DNA of 64,000 nt from Sambucus nigra. Its lineage: Eukaryota > Streptophyta > Magnoliopsida > Dipsacales > Adoxaceae. This document shows positions 11,728-23,981 of the stretch, piece after piece. Positions within the stretch are counted from its first letter, which is position 1. Every line of letters begins with the position of its first letter. Position numbers and translations under genes: made by a program. The notes beneath the pieces are model-generated. The model saw nothing but the letters and a program-made list of their open reading frames with translations. It was not told where the DNA came from and did not search any database. The DNA lies in assembly GCA_949130495.1 (NCBI GenBank), contig OX422211.1, positions 537,089,372 to 537,153,371 of the forward strand, in the 5' to 3' direction.

Positions 11728-12399
11728 GCATTTGTATGATATAAATATACATATTTGTCAATTTTGTCAAATTTTCAAAAAACTGTATTTAAAAACAACT
11801 TTACCAAACGCACACCAATAATTATAAACACAAAAAACTGAATTTTAAAACTGTATTTAAAAACAGTGTTTAAATCGAATTTTCTGAATAGAGAACCAAA
11901 CGGGCCCAAAGTATTTTGCAATTTGCAACAATGACTGATTTAACATGTTTTATATAAAAAACTTGAGTCGATAGATCGCTTAAAATAAATCCTTACGTAG
12001 TTCGAATGATGATACGTGTCGCTCGAATGAGGCTTCACGGGAGATACATATGTCATTTAAATGACATTAACAGGTTGCTCGAATGACTAGATCGACAAAT
12101 TACTTCGCCTCAACACTTAGAAAAATTCCATTTGACAAAAAACAAACCCTTAACTGATTAAAAATAGTTTAGAAATTTTTTCCAACACTTAGAAAAATTA
12201 TCCCAATATTTTAAATGAATCGTAAAGGAACTAAAACACAACCATACCAAAATTTATCTCGCAGAGGATTTTTTTGTTGAAGTACGTTGATATCCGGATC
12301 CATCTTAATGCATGATAGGTCTTGAATAAATCTTCAACGATTTTAGCGGTATACGCCATACACTAATGTAAACCAAGACTAATAAAATATGTCCTTACA

Positions 12400-14300
12400 A
12401 ACCAAATCGCAAATCAAACTTATAAAAGTAAGAGGAACCTCTTAACTATTTGAATACATCATTAATGGGGGGGAAAGGATACTTATTTCATATCACGACA
12501 TTGTTTAACTCTCTCTAGTACACACACAATCTCATTGATCCATACTTTTTGTTCACAAAAAGAACAACATCTCCCTGTGGTTAAGTATTCCTCTAAATAA
12601 ACCCATGTCAGAGAAACTACTGAATTTTCTCTCTTAACTCTTTCATATCTAATGGCACCACACATACGTTGCTCGGGCTATCAACATCATGTTCAGAGCT
12701 AAGTACAAAACGAATTCGATCTCTCCACTTAGTGGTAACCTAGGGATCTCCTAAAAGACACAAAAAAAAATCCTAAACGACTAGATTGTAATCTGACGAC
12801 AGAGTGACTCTGCTTGGAGTATCTACCTCTGTGTAATAAATATGCATACTTCACCCTCCCTTTTGTTGTGGCATCGCAATCAAGTAAATTTACTACCCTA
12901 AAATGGAAAAAACTAAGGACTTTAGGATACAATCCTCACTTGGATGATATTAGGACAATCAATCCATCCCCAAGATGACATTGTAAGTGGACATATGAAA
13001 ATAAAAACATTGAGCACAAATTTTAGCCTACCAATATCCTCCCTATATCGTGAAACACATGATGTATACGTACCCCATCCTAATGATGAATCCATATGTA
13101 ATAAAATTATTGATGTTGAGTCTAACATCCTTGTTAGTTGATGCCTACTAACAAATGAGTGAAAAGCCCCAATATCAAATTAAATACTTCCCAAGAACTC
13201 ATGAATAATAAACGTACCCTCAATTAATGCCTTGGTCCTGCGTACCCCATATACTAATAAGATACACATCCCCATACTCTAATTGTGGTTTGTGTTGCTA
13301 TTGGTCCACTAGTGGAGCTAGTAAGGCTTGAATGACCACAACTGGATCTATAGTGACTAATATCTCTTTTATCCTCTATGACCTTGGGCACCTTGATTTA
13401 CATTACGAAACCTCCTAGACATGTGTCCTATGTACCCACAAGTGAAACAAGTGCCGGGGAAAGTTGCATGCAGTTGCTTACCTAATTGTTATCCCCACTA
13501 GACTTTACCCTACTAACCCTAGTGAGTATGTCATCCTTAGCCGTGATAACAACAATCATCATACCCATGGTATCTCTTAGGGAGATGAGATTCATTTTGT
13601 ATCTCCATAGGTTGGTGGGACTCTTGTATATGGTAAGACTCTCTCGCATTGCCTCCTCTCTTGTAAGTTTAGTTAGACATGTCCCCGATGGACCTCTTCT
13701 CCCCCTCCAGTTGTTAAATCTAGTAATGATCCTAGGAATGTATCAAAGAAATAATTACCACCCGATTGTATGTGGTGTAAGCTAAGTTCCCCATCAGCAC
13801 GTATTTGATGCTCTAAGTTATTCCCCCATTTAATTACTTCATCATATTAGTATCGATGTCCACCTCCTAGAGTGCAAGTAATGTGAGGCTGGAAATTCCC
13901 TATCGTTCTAAATGATTGTATGATCACCCTTCTATAACCTTAAAAATTCTCTCTTATTATTAATTTGTATTACCGAAGAACGCATTTAGCTTCAAACTTT
14001 ATCTATAACTTTGAAACGGTCATAGTACTCCTCTACTAAACTATGGTAGTAGACTCCCACCACTGCAATGAATCCCTCACCAATTTAAAGATGGATGTGG
14101 TCTTCCTCTGAATATCATTGCACTTAACTATCCTCAAGTATCTCTTTATGTCCTTCCTCCACTAATGGGCCATGAGAATGTCGTGGCTTCTAAAAACTTT
14201 GTCAGGTTACCTTTAGCAAAGGCCCCACATGCTCTCTACAGGGATAAAGTCAATGGTGGAGTTGGGATAACCCACTGAAGATGTTGAATTCTAGTTCATA
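12400..14300 (-). pseudogene. Ty3-gypsy gag-protease remnant (decayed)
   Basis: The minus strand at about 13387-13450 encodes a Gag zinc knuckle, CFTCGYIGHMSRRF, in which the last Cys is replaced by Arg. At about 12955-12985 it encodes NVILGMD followed by a stop, the conserved end of the gypsy protease (VILGMDWL). Between 13990 and 14230 short pieces such as WRKDIKRYLRIV fit a decayed capsid region. Stops and frame breaks are frequent. A degenerate tRNA-Met-type PBS may lie near 14510, but I would not insist on it. Confidence 0.55.
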
Positions 14301-15850
14301 CAATGGTTATGAGTGCCTGCATCATATTAGTGTCAATGTCGTTAGTGATGTCTGATATTGTGGTTGGTCTGACATAGTCTCCCGGTGGACAACCCTAGTT
14401 GTAGTTTCCTAAATTATCCTACCTCCATTGACTTCAATATAATTGGAAAACAAAGGAATTCTTAATAGATAATGATCATATGAAAAGAGTGTAAAGAACC
14501 CAACAATAGGGTTATAATATCAAAGGATGCAACACAAAGTGTAACAAGAATTGCAAGGAACCTAGGATATTAGAACCTGTGATGCTCTTATACATACTCA
14601 AACACCCCCTCTTTTTGTACGTATCAGGTAGCCAAGCCTTAACACCGAAGAGAAAGGACGTTAAACAATTTATACTGTTCTTAATAACCATAATACATAA
14701 ATTAATATAGTAAACCATGAATGACACTATATATAAAGGATTCAATAAAAAAATGATATAGTAACTGTGAGCCTCTAAAAAATGAATCATATAACTAAAT
14801 AAAACCCATTATACTGGATAATATCAAAATCGAATCAATAAATAATCCTAGAATGCAAGTGAATCCATAAACAATATCACATAAATGAATAAGAATAATC
14901 TGAGAGTATGATGCAACTGGAAATACTAAAAGGAAATAATAAATTCTACACTAAGGATAGATAATTGTCTAATTATCTAATATACAAGTTTGATTGCTCA
15001 TGTCTACTGTTTTGGATTATTAACTCCTAATTTTTTTATAATATCAAGGGTTAAACCCCAACAAATGCAAGAAGTATCTTACTATATTTTAACAGTATTA
15101 AATGCAATTGATTTACATTTCATGTCATTCCACCTGTACTCATCATATTCGAAAATAACCCCTCATGTTTTAAGGTAGAAACTACCACGTATAAGTCCAA
15201 GTACCAAAACTATGAAGTAAGCTACCCAACCTCACCCTAAGGTCACAATATAGCAATATAGATCTATATAGTGAAATAACCATCCATTGTACCTATATAC
15301 TAACTCGTAATAAGATACATACTTTCATCACATTCATAATAGTAGAACAAACAAAATCCATAGTTGAATACGTCCTATACTAGACTAACTACATATAATA
15401 ATACCACACGATGGATCCATTCTTCGGGGAATCCTCTTATACCTATATTGGGTCAATCTTAAGAAGTCACACTCTAATGGATAAGAGAACATCCATTCAC
15501 AAGGTCAAGGGGAAATCACTATTCAATCATACCATGGCGTAATGATATACTAAGATTTACATGATGGATAAATCCTCCTTTCTCTTTCACTTGCCATATG
15601 GTTGACCAACTGAATGTAGGGTCGATATATAGACATATACAAAGCCTATATAATCATCCAAATTGGTATTCTAAGGTCCATCAAACCAATTTTAAAAAAT
15701 CTGTGACCCCTTATATTTTTCACGTGCCAGTACGTCTTTTCGATACGCCAAAGATATGGCATGAAAATCAATTTATAGCATTCTCAACATCAAACAACTA
15801 ACAAAATAAGAAACTATAGGGGGAGTCCTTAAAAAATGTTTATTATATGA
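14300..15850. other. AT-rich DNA, no gene seen
   Basis: Only short chance frames and no domain. The part next to the gypsy remnant may be its LTR on the minus strand, but no LTR ends could be fixed. Confidence 0.4.
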
Positions 15851-17150
15851 GTTGATCCTATACTTAGCAACTAAATAAGGAAGACAAAGACCTCTCAAAG
15901 GACTTCCCACGAAGACCCTCCACAAACAATCCTCGAACGACCCCTCTCGAAGAATAAAAGTTATTCGAATGATAATATTTTTTAATATGAAGTAGAATGA
16001 ATTTGATATTTCACTCTACTTATTGAACAAGCATACTTTGTAATATGGGCGATATTTTTTGGTACCCTAAAAGGACCATGCCTAGCAGGGCATGGGAGAG
16101 CTCACATGCTCTATCGAATGACCTCTTATTGGGAACCTCACAGGGACATGGTTTGGAGGATTTGGAGCAAGTAAACCTTGGGAAAGTAATAGCCAACCCT
16201 CTTGGCACATTTGGGAAAAACTTCACTCAGTACAAATGGTTTCTCAATCTACTTCTATTCGAGCTACCATGACTTCAACCTATTAGGAGGAACCCCAAGC
16301 TTTTATTTGTTGACTAGAGATAGTTCCTAGCCAAAAAACACTATACCTAATGCTAGATCTACCTTCCAGTCGAGCAACATTAAAACCATAAATCATTCAT
16401 TCGATTGATGTGACCACACATCTAGTGGGGTCATTGTTCACCTACTTTATGATGTCATAATGTCTGGCATTAAAGAACTTGAAGTTATCACGCTCAAATG
16501 GGTTTATCCGTAGGATGGAAGGCCTAGTTAACCAGATCTGATTTCATAAGCTTTCTAGGGCAAGACTTTTAACTACCACATCATGTCCTCATTAATGCCC
16601 CCATGCTTCTAACTGGTTGGGCAGCTCCCGCCAAAATACAATATCCCATGCATTTAATGCAATACCTTTGACATTAATGATACGGTATTTTAGCATTTAA
16701 TGATCGATCAATCACATTTAATACCAAAGAGGTTACTCGAATAACTTTGCCTCCATATAAGTAGACCAACCAAATTGTTTACGGGCACGAAAATCTTGAT
16801 TTATAATTGTTGTTGGATTTCACTCATATAAGAGAGCCTCTGTGAGAACATTAATTGTCCAAACATTCTTCCCATCCCCATTATTGAGCACCAACTAAGC
16901 TTGAAGTTCCTTCCTTACCATTATTGTGACTAGAGTCTTGTCTCTTTATCCCTTCGACCAAATTACTCATTGGTCTCATTTATTTATTATATTTGCAATG
17001 CATTCATGGTGTAATGATCTCATTTAATACTACCTTGATTGTTGAATGTTATTATCTCTCTTGCCCCCATTTATTATCATTATTAAATATTGTCTTGAGT
17101 ATTAATTTCAGTCTTGATAAGGGGTTACACCTCGCTTGATACTAATTGTA
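15850..17150 (+). repeat. LTR-like stretch (unassigned)
   Basis: The stretch has the look of a promoter-bearing LTR: TATA-like CATATAAG at about 16755 and 16827, then GAGAGCCTCTGTGAGAAC, then T-rich downstream sequence. Repeated GCATTTAATG words resemble the U3 of Tat LTRs such as element C's. No TG..CA ends, PBS or target duplication could be fixed, so this is weak. The 75-aa frame at 16045 matches nothing I recognise. Confidence 0.25.
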
Positions 17151-18480
17151 TTCAAAAAAACCACATCTTACAGTAACAACATAATATAAACCATCCACAT
17201 GACATGATAAATAAATAAAGAAAAATGATAATATAAACTTTCTCGAATATAAACCACAATAGTCATAAGTCTACACACTGAATGGAAATAGTCGGTTGTC
17301 TAAATACTAAATATAAATAACTCAAAGGCCACAAAATTCCATAACAAATCTTTGAATACAAATAGATACATAAGTATCGAAATTAAATAACATCCTAAAC
17401 TAATAGTGGAATAATTGGAAAATGAAGATAAAAAGTCTAACTACACAACGCAACTTCATTTTCTTACGAATACTCGGATAAGGTTTTTAAATAAAAAATG
17501 GTTAGAGCTCGAATGTTGCAATAAATAACTTACTATATCGATATAGTAATAACATACAATTCATTTATTTAATCATGTCAACCCATTAACACTCACATGA
17601 GAATGACATCTCACCCCGCAACATGAGTACAATAATATACTACAAGTGTCCCATACCAAACCACGTATAATACATATAAGTCCCAACTCATAGACTATTA
17701 AGTAAGATATCGCATACTACTTTGAAACTAAATCATTATGAAATCTCATTTATAGACCCAGTGTATAGTCGAGTATAGTCACCATTTGTGTAACACAAAT
17801 AATTAGAATATGAACAATAACATAATAATGTGATAATACAATGATCTTCCTACAACATGTACATTACTGGACTATACACACATATATATTTCTAACAAAC
17901 GACACGAAGTCTTAAATCATTAGAGAAATTCACATGCCTCTATGAGTAAATTTACACGAGTTTCGTGCCTAATGGATTCATAACATGAACACATAAAAGA
18001 ATGGGGGATAACTACACAATCATGCCATTGTTTATCCACATACCATAATATTTAATAAATCAAGTCATCCATGTCTCCCCATTGTGAGATGAAAACCAAC
18101 TGAATATATGTATGATCAAAACATCAACCTCCACATAGCCTGTTACATTCGCCAAGGACATGATAAATTATGATGAAATGAGTTTTATGGGAAATAATTA
18201 AATGTAGAAAAACATCCCTAAATACATGTTGTAAATATTGTTAGAATGAAGAAAATGATCATTTAATTCACATATGATAGTAGGGCAAGTTATGAACATG
18301 GGGTTAAAAATGGCCTTGAATGATAAAATATATTTTATGTGGTAAAACATAAAGTGATAAACATGATTTTTAACATAAAACCATAAAAAGGTTGTTTGGA
18401 AAAGGAAAAGTTAATTTTAGTGCCAAGATGATTTAATAATGTTCTCAAAAATTTATTACAAAAGAAAGGGTAAAATGGAA
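17150..18480. other. AT-rich DNA, no gene seen
   Basis: No reading frame above chance and no recognisable LTR ends or repeats. Confidence 0.4.
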
Positions 18481-19578
18481 ATTTTGACAAATTTGAGAGT
18501 CTTAATGGTTGGATTTCCTCGTTAGACGTCGTCGGTCGATTTTTAGTGAAAATGAATAAAGTGGATAAAATGTCACGTTGTTAAGTTGAGATGATGAAAT
18601 AAACTGCAAAAATGGTAAAATGTTGGAATAATGTGGACATTGGTAAATATGTTAAAACACATTAATGAGGACTTGGATGACATCGAGATAATTAAGGAGA
18701 GCCCGGAGCCCTAGGGTGAAAGACCCAAAACATTAGCCAGAGCATATGGTAGCATAGTCGACATTGTGGATCCTGTTAAAGTATATGGCTATTGGAAGAT
18801 TTCGCGAAAAGATAATAGAAAATATAAATGATAATGGTTATGCATGAAAATGAATAAGTAAGACAAGCAAATGGAATGTGATCAAAGGAAATTAAAGGAT
18901 GAAATGCTATCAATTTTTCTCTAAACTTGGTAAAGGGTGGTGTAAAATGGTTAAGTGTGAATATAAGCTCATTGCTCGGGTCCATTGTATAGTAGCTTCA
19001 TTAATACTAGCTAAATTGTAAAACATTTTCCGAATTGATTAAAATACATGTTATATGTGTATTATTTTTATAGAAAACGTATATCTTAGTATTACCTACC
19101 CTGCTAAGCATTCACTCTCCCATTCTTTTTATGTTAAAACCCCCACCTTCACCGAGGTACCTCGAGTAGGGATGCCGAAAAGGACGCGGGTAAGGCCTCA
19201 GAGGGCAATCAACATCATTAGTGCTCTATAATTTTATTCAAATTACCTTATGAAATATTTGTTATTCAGGACTTTAAACACTTTTATTCGGGCCTTTGGC
19301 CATGGTTTGTAATAATATAGGGATGGATATGTTTTATTTCTTAGTTAATTAATAAGGTGGATTAAATTGGATTTTCATAAATAAATCTTAATATTAACCT
19401 AATTACTTAAAGTGGCCACCCTTTTCAACCTTAAAAACAGTAAATTAATCTTTAATAACTGGTGTAATTGAAAGGGTTTTTCTTAAGTAATTAAATTGAA
19501 CTTCCCCATTCCCCTTTAACTCCTTGACTCAGTGTGGGTTGACACAACGGTGAGACAAACCAGGGTTAGAGATATACA
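18480..19578 (+). repeat. 5' LTR (right part) of gypsy element E
   Basis: The right end is fixed by GATATACA at 19571-19578 followed by a PBS at 19581. The left end is not resolved and may lie further left. Sequence is AT-rich without coding capacity; GTCGTCGGTCG (about 18526) and GGACGCGGGTAAGG (about 19181) are GC-rich islands. Confidence 0.45.
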
Positions 19579-19580
19579 AA

Positions 19581-19592
19581 TGGTATCAGAGC
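19581..19592 (+). other. primer-binding site, tRNA-iMet type
   Basis: TGGTATCAGAGC, the standard plant tRNA-iMet complementary site, two bases after the LTR end. Confidence 0.85.
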
Positions 19593-19769
19593 AATAGGAT
19601 CCTCGGGTGTGACAGAGTGTTTATGCTTTCTTAGTACACTTTTCATATGCGTTAGTACGCTTTTCGTATGCGTTCCTTCTTAGTTAATGCTTTAATTACT
19701 ATTTAGTAAGTCGCTTTCGCTATCGCTTTCGGTTCGTATCATTGTGTGTTGAACTCTCCTTTCTTATAT

Positions 19770-21569
19770 GAATGCCTCCACATCATGATATAGCTAGTGG
19801 GCCGGGCATAAATGAGCTTAGACGCATGGATCAAGTCGGGCGTTAGCTCACCGACTCCCCCACACAGAGCAACGGGCCAACCGCAGTGGTACAGTCGAGA
19901 GTATTACCTTCCCCTATATCCTTAAGGAGTTCAAGAGGCTTCACACACACACCTTTAATGGGGAAAGTTTCCCAATGTTGCAGAGGAGTGGCTTGATGAA
20001 ACCAATGACGTACCAATTGGGCATAAAGTTAAGATCGCTACGCTCTAACTCACGGAGCAAGCCCAACACTAGTGGAGTGCCTATTGTACCAGTATTACTT
20101 AAGCCATAGACTGGGGTAGCTTCAGAACTGCCTCCTTTGATCGGTAGCTTCCCCAAGCATTTAATGATGCCAAGGAGGATGAGTTTTCCCAGTTGATATT
20201 GGGAAGACTTCCTGAATGTGTATTTTTTAGGTTTTAGAGCTTGTGTAAGAATATAGATTGTTCTCTAAAAGATGAGACTGCAAAAACAAGAATGTTTGTT
20301 AAGGGTCTTAACTTGGGTATACAACAGATTCCGATAGGTAGGCATCTGCTCAATTTAGGTCTACAATGAACAAGGCTATTTGATTAGAGCTTAATGCTGA
20401 GGATGGAAAAGACATCCGGGAGAAAAAGAGGGATCTGAGTGGGTCTCAGGGAGGTCATCACAAGAAGTCTCGAGGCGGGGCTCGAGGCTTCTTTGTAAAG
20501 CTAAAGACTTCCATGGGGGTTAGTTCTTCATCTGTTCCGTGCACCAATGATAAGATTCCTATATCCCCCCACAAAGAGGACTTATTTTTCTTGTGGGTCC
20601 CCCGGTCATTTAAAAAGATATTTCCCATAGCGAGCTTCAAACAATCAGCAGGGTAGTCAACAGACTATTAATTTTGTGTTGGGCCAGAGTTTTAGTTATA
20701 CAAGACCCACCTAGTAGCACTTATCATTGGGCTACCAGCAGCTCGCGAGACATAGTGTGGATGACTCTTGTCAAAGCCAGGGGTAGAGTAGCCGTGGTCT
20801 AGGTCAGGTAGTTTCATCCTCTTATCTTCATAGGTCTTCTGATTAATGGCAGTATAGTTCTTGATAGGTTCTGTTATAGATGTATGATCGTGGCTAGAGA
20901 CCATGTCCCAGAGTATGATTTGATCTTTATGGACATGGACGGGTCCGAGGTGATCCTTGGTATGGATTAGTTGTTATGTTTCGAAGATACCATTGAATGA
21001 CATCAACACAGTGTCTTAGTATCAAATTCAGACCGGTTTCTTCATCACTTTACTAGTGAGTAGGTCATTGATTATCCTTGTAAGTTTTCTATCATGAGGG
21101 AGAAAAAAATGGTATTTTGGATAGTTAAGTAGTTTGGTGGCTCACGCTGAGCCAAAAATTATGATGTTAGATTACCTGGTAGTGTGAAAGTTTCCTGACG
21201 TGTTCCTAGAGGTTCTTCCTGGGTTGCCTCCGCACCAGGAGGCGAATTTTACCATATAGGTGCATCAGAGCGTCTTACCCATCTCTATACCACCTCAAAG
21301 GATCGGCATAATGGAGTTGCGAGAGCTAAGGGTTCAACTAGAGGATTTGATCAGTAAGGTCTTTATTCTCCCTAGTGTGTCACCATAGGCAGCCTCGGTA
21401 CTATTTGTAAAGAAGAAGGATAATTCTCTTTGACTCTACATCGACTATAGGCTGTTGAATGGGGTAACAGTAAAGAAAAAGAACCCTATGCCTCTTGACG
21501 ACTTGTTCGATCAGTTGCAGGAGGTGGGTAGGTTTTCAAAGATTGACCTTCGGTTTGGTTACTATCAAT
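19770..21569 (+). pseudogene. Ty3-gypsy gag-PR-RT of element E, truncated and decayed
   Basis: Across all three frames the order is Gag, zinc knuckle, protease, RT. Gag: FKRLHTHTFNGE, then VAEEWLDETNDVPIGHK, then GRLPECVFF and FVKGLNLGIQQIP. The zinc knuckle (about 20580-20625) is degenerate, YFSCGSPGHLKRYFP, with the first and last Cys lost. Protease end: EVILGMD and a stop (about 20950). [52 protein letters not shown] ends at GYYQL (21569), where another LTR begins. The motifs look like the chromovirus branch. Numerous stops rule out function. Confidence 0.75.
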
Positions 21570-22590
21570 TGTAATACTCCGCCCTAAAAATATATATTTT
21601 TGTTCAAAATTTGAATATTTTAACCGAGGAAATTACTGGAGAAACATATGCACAAGGAAATAGGGTGAATTGTACATAAAGGTGCCATGTCGCACGTCGT
21701 GTTTAAAATGAAAATTCCACATTGCATGGTCCGCATGGAAGGAAATTAAGGTTCAAATGATTATACTTAATATATTGGTAGAGTACAACGTGAATTGGTC
21801 GAGGAACGAATGTGACATGGACACGATTAATATAAAGTGATATGGTGCCGGTACACAACGTAACAAGGTGGAACTTTGCGCAATTTTTACAAGGCTTTAC
21901 TTTAGCTATAATAATTATTTGACCAAGTTTTTAGAGTCTTAAAATATATATATATATATACTTCATGTGGTAAAAAATAAGAAAAGAGAAGATTTTTTCC
22001 CCAAGAGCCTAGTCGACCGGGGGTCTCAGATATGGAATGGGCGGGACGAGTTTTTTTATACAATGTCTCCATTTTGTCATTTGATCTACAAGCGTTATTA
22101 ATCGTAGGCTTATTTATACCTGATATGGGATTGTCTGTGAATGTAAAACTTTTCTTTTTAAACCCCAAAGTCTTATAGTTTGGGTATAAGAGAGAAAGAA
22201 AACCGTATGTGGCCATATACACACTCTGTTTTTCCTTCAGACTTAAACACTCTCTTTCTCTTTAGCTTTGGACCAATGAGGGAAAACCCTCATGTCCCAA
22301 ATAATTTCCACCACATTCCCACGCTCCTAAGCCTTCATTTCTCCATTATATACAATATCTAAGCACCCAAAAACTTGTAGAAACCCTAGGATAACTTGTT
22401 AGGTAAAGAAGATAAGGAGCTTACTATGTTTGATGGGTGCTTGAAGGGGGTGTTCTTGATGATGAAGAGGATTTTGTGGAGAATAAGGAAATATTGGATG
22501 GATCTTCCATGCAAGAAAGTTTGAGAGGGATTTTAGAGACCCCCTTAGGGCCACCTTTGGAGGCGGGGGTGAAAAAAAAGCCACTTAAGA
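21570..22590 (+). repeat. LTR (start TGTAATACTCCG) inserted into element E RT
   Basis: TGTAATACTCCGCCC is a typical gypsy/chromovirus LTR start and interrupts the RT codons of element E. TATA-like ATTATATACAA at about 22344 and CTAGGAAACC-like R/U5 words follow. A (TA)n tract lies at about 21944-21961. The right end is not fixed; the 106-aa and 60-aa frames here have no domain. Confidence 0.45.
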
Positions 22591-22905
22591 CGTTTAATAC
22601 ATGAATAAACTGTTAAAATGGCTCTAAACTGTTTATTGAAGAAAGTATTTTAATTAAAACAAAACTTAACACAAGATGTGTTCAAAATGATTATCAAAAT
22701 AGTTTGAACGAGTTATTTCAGGTCTAGAATCAACAAGTTTTGAAAAACAAAACTTAAACTATTAAATCAGCTTAGCTTAGAAGAAGGTGATGAGAAAATG
22801 AGGAACTGCACAAGTAATTTTTAACATGGTAAAACCCCACCCAATTTGGGAAACACCCACGGTGACCTCTACGTGCCAAAATGAAAACTCACTAAAATTA
22901 GAATA
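22591..22905 (-). repeat. LTR-like remnant, left flank of element A
   Basis: Contains AACATGGTAAAACCCCACCC..TTTGGGAAACACCCACGG, a U5-like pattern of Copia LTRs read on the minus strand. It would continue at 45334 if element A were removed. No ends resolved. Confidence 0.3.
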
Positions 22906-23921
22906 TGTAAGTAAATAATTTTATAAATGTTCGGGGTAGAATCTAGGAATTTTCTATTTTTCCTAGATCACAGTTTGTACGTCTGATACCGCTACATTCG
23001 GCACGTCAAAACGATCATCCACGACAGCCTAGATCCGAATCCATGCATCCATCATCTTCACACGTGTGTTATGCTATATGCAACGTGCCCCTCAGTTGTT
23101 TCCCACTACTCCACTACGCATTATTGGTAAATTGATTTATTGGAGTTGTTTATATTTGCATAAATATTTGGAATTTTTTTTAGAAAATAATTTTTGAAGT
23201 CTGAAATATTTTTTTATCAAAAGCAAATTTTTTTCTAAGTGCAAAAGTGGAGTGCTTCGGCCGACAAGCTCGTTCAAACGAGCTAGCACTGTCGTTCGAG
23301 CGAGATCGGCATCTCACGCGAAGTCGTTCGAACGACAAGTGTACTTCATTCGAGTGAGATGTCTATCTCGTTCGAGCGACATCACCTCCTCGATTTATGT
23401 ATAAATACCAGTGTACCTTCTACACATTTTCCCAAGTCTTTTCACAACACGATCTCTGTAAAAAACTTTCCAGAAACAGACTTCACTTTTTAAGATTTTA
23501 CACCTTGTTTATTCACATAAACACTCCTTTCTATGTATGTGAATCATTAAACTTTCATAAAGATCGTTTTTACTCATCTGGAGTAATTTGTGGAGAAGCC
23601 ATTCTCTTTTTCATTGCTGTCCCCCTGGAGTTCCTGAGGGAGATTCCAACCGACGACATCAAAACCGACACCCGAGGGTACTTCTTTATCATACTTATTT
23701 TCATTGTAATCCGTGTAACCATTTTTACAAATTATAGTGAAAATAAAAAGGTTTTGCCCCTTTGGAGAATTTTTCCTGAAATTGTTTGTTTTATCCTGGA
23801 AGCTTTATTTTATTGGATAAATCATCTAGATCCATGTTTTAGGGTTTAACTAAAATTTGGGAATAATTAAAATTGGATGTTATTGGAGAAGTCGCAATAT
23901 TTCCGCTGTAGCGATTCTACA
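22906..23921 (+). repeat. 5' LTR of element A
   Basis: Starts TGTAAG, ends TTCTACA. U3 contains five CGTTCGAACG-type palindromes at 23271, 23293, 23325, 23347 and 23369, then TATAAATA at 23400-23407. U5 ends with CGCTGTAGCGATTCTACA, which includes the small hairpin CGCTGTAGCG. The 150-aa frame at 23397 lies inside R/U5 and is not treated as a gene. Confidence 0.95.
23271..23407 (+). promoter_or_regulatory. phased palindrome array plus TATA box, 5' LTR of A
   Basis: Five copies of the 10-bp motif CGTTCRARCG, spaced 22, 32, 22 and 22 bp, end 22 bp before TATAAATA. The distances are close to 2, 3, 2 and 2 DNA turns. Transcription would start about 30 bp after the TATA box (around 23432). Confidence 0.75.
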
Positions 23922-23924
23922 AAA

Positions 23925-23937
23925 TGGTATCAGAGCC
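23925..23937 (+). other. primer-binding site of element A (tRNA-iMet)
   Basis: TGGTATCAGAGCC, three bases after the LTR end. Confidence 0.95.
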
Positions 23938-23981
23938 TATTGAACTAAGTTATTGTGTTTTGATCTTGATTTTTCACAAAA

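Larger units (their letters stand above)
10475..11906. mobile_element. non-autonomous DNA transposon with GGCCTGTTTGGTT ends
   Basis: The left end reads GGCCTGTTTGGTTTGC. The right end, reverse-complemented, reads GGCCCGTTTGGTTCTC, so terminal inverted repeats of about 13 bp are present and the similarity fades inward (CTGTNTTTAAANACA words on both sides). The flanks repeat CAAAG (10470-10474 and 11907-11911); if one more G is counted in each end, the duplication is AAA. The uninterrupted site is seen in LTR copy 1 (GACAAAGCATT). The ends resemble PIF/Harbinger (Tourist-like) MITEs. There is no transposase. The interior is (TA)n, (GA)n and long inverted repeats. Confidence 0.75.
10246..12399 (-). 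repeat. SIRE-like LTR of element L1, copy 2 (truncated, interrupted)
   Basis: The minus strand starts TGTAAGGACATAT at 12399, next to sequence with no PPT, so this is the 5' LTR. It parallels copy 1 (for example CAATGGAACAACC at 10249 versus 6724). It stops abruptly at 10246, lacking about 280 bp of the LTR end. Five TCGCTCGAATGA-type motifs lie at 11977, 11999, 12020, 12054 and 12076. It is interrupted by a DNA transposon at 10475-11906. Confidence 0.8.

Noticed and set aside
19581..19592. tRNA-Met gene
   Set aside because: Only the 3'-end complement is present; this is a primer-binding site.
23397..23849. 150-aa open frame inside A's 5' LTR
   Set aside because: It covers R/U5 of the LTR, and the 3' LTR has only a shorter, broken version (74 aa at 45037); no domain.
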